Position numbers and translations under genes: made by a program. Below are positions 62,449 through 64,000 of a stretch of 64,000 bases of DNA, piece after piece. A model generated the notes under the pieces. That model did not search any database and had not been told where the DNA came from. It was given only the letters and a program-made list of their open reading frames with translations. The stretch comes from Trichococcus collinsii (GTDB taxonomy: Bacteria; Bacillota; Bacilli; Lactobacillales; Aerococcaceae), in assembly GCF_900107505.1 (NCBI RefSeq), contig NZ_FNQH01000001.1, positions 799,068 through 863,067 on the forward strand, given 5' to 3'. Within the stretch, counting starts at the first letter, position 1; each line of letters opens with the position of its first letter.

Positions 62449-63255
62449 ATGCTGACAATCAAGAAACAATTCATGCACCTGATGAACCACACCTTTTTAG
62501 CGATGCTGACAGCCCCTTTGACGCTGCTTCTTTTCGGAGCATGGAGAGGAATGACATTCAACGGACCCAACTATCTACTACTTTTCATGCTTTATCTATT
62601 TCTGATGTTTACCCATGCCCTCGAACGGCTTTTTTCAAAAAGTGAACAAGCCGGTACAAAACTTCCCTATAGAATGATACTGTTTTTCGTTATCCTTTCA
62701 ATCGGATCGTTGATCATCATTTTCTCTTTATCGAATGTGATCCTGGCTGCCATTCTTTTGTTGTATATTTTTTATTCGATCTTACAATTTTATCCGTACA
62801 GCATGACAAACACTTTTTACGAGATACTGCTGAGACCGTTCTTTAAGATACTGATTCTATCATCTGTATCCTTTTTTTCGCAAGCAAACTTTATCCCACT
62901 TCAGCTGCAATACGAATTGCTTCCGTTGATCCTGTTCCATATCTTTGGTTTGATACAGATACAAATCAAAAATACCACGGGAAGCGATCAGCCAATGACT
63001 TACTATCAACAACTGCTTCTGAAGCACTCAAAATCTTTGAAAATGACTTCCTTCATGCTAGCCTATGCAACAGCAATCTTTCAAATAATTAATCTCAGTA
63101 GCTCGCTCTGGGCCATCAGCTTATTCGTATTGTCCACCCTACTGGTCTTTCCTTTATTCAAAAGAAGATTTCAAGCCACACTCAGAATTGAACAATATCT
63201 GACTAACTATAGTTTTCTTTTCACGCTGAGTTATTTCTTACTGTTTTTGGTCTAA
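62449..63255 (+). CDS. Polytopic membrane protein of unknown function
   Basis: 268 aa from ATG 62449 (AAGGAAGAG upstream). About eight hydrophobic segments, few charged residues, no motif that I recognise. A UbiA-like prenyltransferase has a similar number of helices but the DxxxD motifs are missing. Confidence 0.7.
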   Translation: MLTIKKQFMHLMNHTFLAMLTAPLTLLLFGAWRGMTFNGPNYLLLFMLYLFLMFTHALERLFSKSEQAGTKLPYRMILFFVILSIGSLIIIFSLSNVILAAILLLYIFYSILQFYPYSMTNTFYEILLRPFFKILILSSVSFFSQANFIPLQLQYELLPLILFHIFGLIQIQIKNTTGSDQPMTYYQQLLLKHSKSLKMTSFMLAYATAIFQIINLSSSLWAISLFVLSTLLVFPLFKRRFQATLRIEQYLTNYSFLFTLSYFLLFLV

Positions 63256-63263
63256 ATAGAAAA

Positions 63264-63308
63264 AACAGGCAACTGCACCCATCTATTCGACGGGTGCAGT
63301 TGCCTGTT
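63264..63308. terminator. Bidirectional terminator
   Basis: AACAGGCAACTGCACCC / GGGTGCAGTTGCCTGTT, a 17-bp perfect stem between the membrane protein gene and the tRNA cluster. Confidence 0.88.
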
Positions 63309-63321
63309 TACGTTTAAGAAA

Positions 63322-63343
63322 AAAGCACTCAAAAGAGTGCTTT
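63322..63343 (-). terminator. Terminator of the tRNA operon
   Basis: AAAGCACTC / GAGTGCTTT stem followed by TTTCTT on the minus strand. Confidence 0.78.
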
Positions 63344-63351
63344 GCAATGGA

Positions 63352-63423
63352 TGATCCGTACGGGAATCGAACCCGTGTTACCGCCGTGAAAGGGCGGTGT
63401 CTTAACCGCTTGACCAACGGACC
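63352..63423 (-). tRNA. tRNA-Glu (TTC)
   Basis: 72 nt, seven-bp acceptor stem, T arm GGTTCGAATCC, anticodon loop CTTTCAC with TTC. No encoded CCA. Identical to 63815-63886. Confidence 0.95.
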
Positions 63424-63448
63424 ATAAAGTTGAAAATAAATAATGCAA

Positions 63449-63521
63449 TGGAGGTTGACGGGATCGAACCGCCGACATTCTGCTTGTAAGGCAGACGCTC
63501 TCCCAGCTGAGCTAAGCCCCC
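63449..63521 (-). tRNA. tRNA-Val (TAC)
   Basis: 73 nt, anticodon loop CTTACAA with TAC, T arm GGTTCGATCC. One C-A mismatch (6-67) in the acceptor stem as read. Confidence 0.92.
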
Positions 63522-63567
63522 ATATTGCTATGGGTATTTAATTTTATCAGGATTCCGGTTAAGGAAA

Positions 63568-63641
<74 letters not shown>

Positions 63642-63709
63642 TACAAAAGCGCATGACGCGAATCGGATTCGCGATAGTAGAATCTTCATTCAACTGAAAT
63701 CAGAATCAA

Positions 63710-63782
<73 letters not shown>

Positions 63783-63814
63783 ATAATTTTATTATGGCCT
63801 AAAGGTCATGGCAA

Positions 63815-63886
63815 TGATCCGTACGGGAATCGAACCCGTGTTACCGCCGTGAAAGGGCGGTGTCTTAACCGCTTGACCAACGGACC
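63815..63886 (-). tRNA. tRNA-Glu (TTC), second copy
   Basis: 72 nt, same sequence as 63352-63423. Confidence 0.95.
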
Positions 63887-63912
63887 ATGTTTTAATTTTT
63901 TTGATAAAGCTA

Positions 63913-64000
63913 CGGAGAAGGAGGGATTTGAACCCTCGCGCCGCGTTAACGACCTACACCCTTAGCAGGGGCGCCTCTTCAGCCACTTGAGTACTTCCCC
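63913..64000 (-). tRNA. tRNA-Ser (GCT)
   Basis: 88 nt with a long variable arm, anticodon loop CTGCTAA with GCT. The 5' end is the last base of the window. Confidence 0.93.

Overview
The window looks like a chromosome segment of a low-to-mid GC Firmicute of the order Lactobacillales, probably Carnobacteriaceae-like (Trichococcus or Carnobacterium are my guesses). The evidence is pepV, a YwaF-type membrane protein, an SMK-type (SAM-III) leader on metK, a T-box on leuS, ytqA/ytqB and several LysM cell-wall enzymes. No rRNA or species marker is present, so the genus is inference.

Layout. 1-5099 is chromosome: an HxlR regulator, a TrmH-family RNA methyltransferase, a coiled-coil/M23 murein hydrolase, a YjzC-like small protein, YqeY and YwaF. 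5100-47336 is one complete siphovirus-type prophage of about 42.2 kb, integrated at the 3' end of pepV and flanked by a 24-bp att core with one mismatch. 47313-64000 is chromosome again: pepV, a pseudouridine synthase, a YtgP/MurJ-type flippase, a NodB deacetylase with four LysM domains, leuS behind a T-box, a GH73/M23/nine-LysM autolysin, ytqA-ytqB, metK behind a SAM-III riboswitch, an unknown membrane protein, and six tRNAs.

The prophage is read mostly right to left. The integrase and the lysogeny region (S24 repressor, lipoprotein, two unknown accessory genes) lie at the right end. A divergent control region with two operator-like sites drives cro-type and antirepressor genes and then an early operon: replisome organizer, HNHc nuclease, SSB, YfdQ/DUF2303 protein, MazG and many small proteins. 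The early operon ends with a sigma-region-4-like late regulator and a terminator. The late operon follows in HK97-like order: HNH, HTH-fused small terminase, TerL, portal, ClpP-type protease, capsid, connectors, tail tube, glycosyltransferase, frameshifted chaperones gpG/gpGT, tape measure, Dit, Gp37-like protein, baseplate proteins, XkdX, holin and amidase endolysin. AT-rich cargo genes (a HipA-like kinase plus DUF3037 pair, and a 62/211-aa pair) sit between the endolysin and attL.

The most interesting signal is in the virion module. The major capsid protein and the major tail protein, otherwise unrelated, both end in the same tag: six Thr, three other residues, six Thr, Gly-Val. The only gene between the tail protein and the tail chaperones is a DxD glycosyltransferase-like protein. 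I read this as a phage-encoded O-glycosylation tag system. Other points are a frameshifted HTH gene whose promoter and RBS lie on a perfect palindrome, two early/late genes each broken by one in-frame stop, and paired arm-type repeats beside the att cores.
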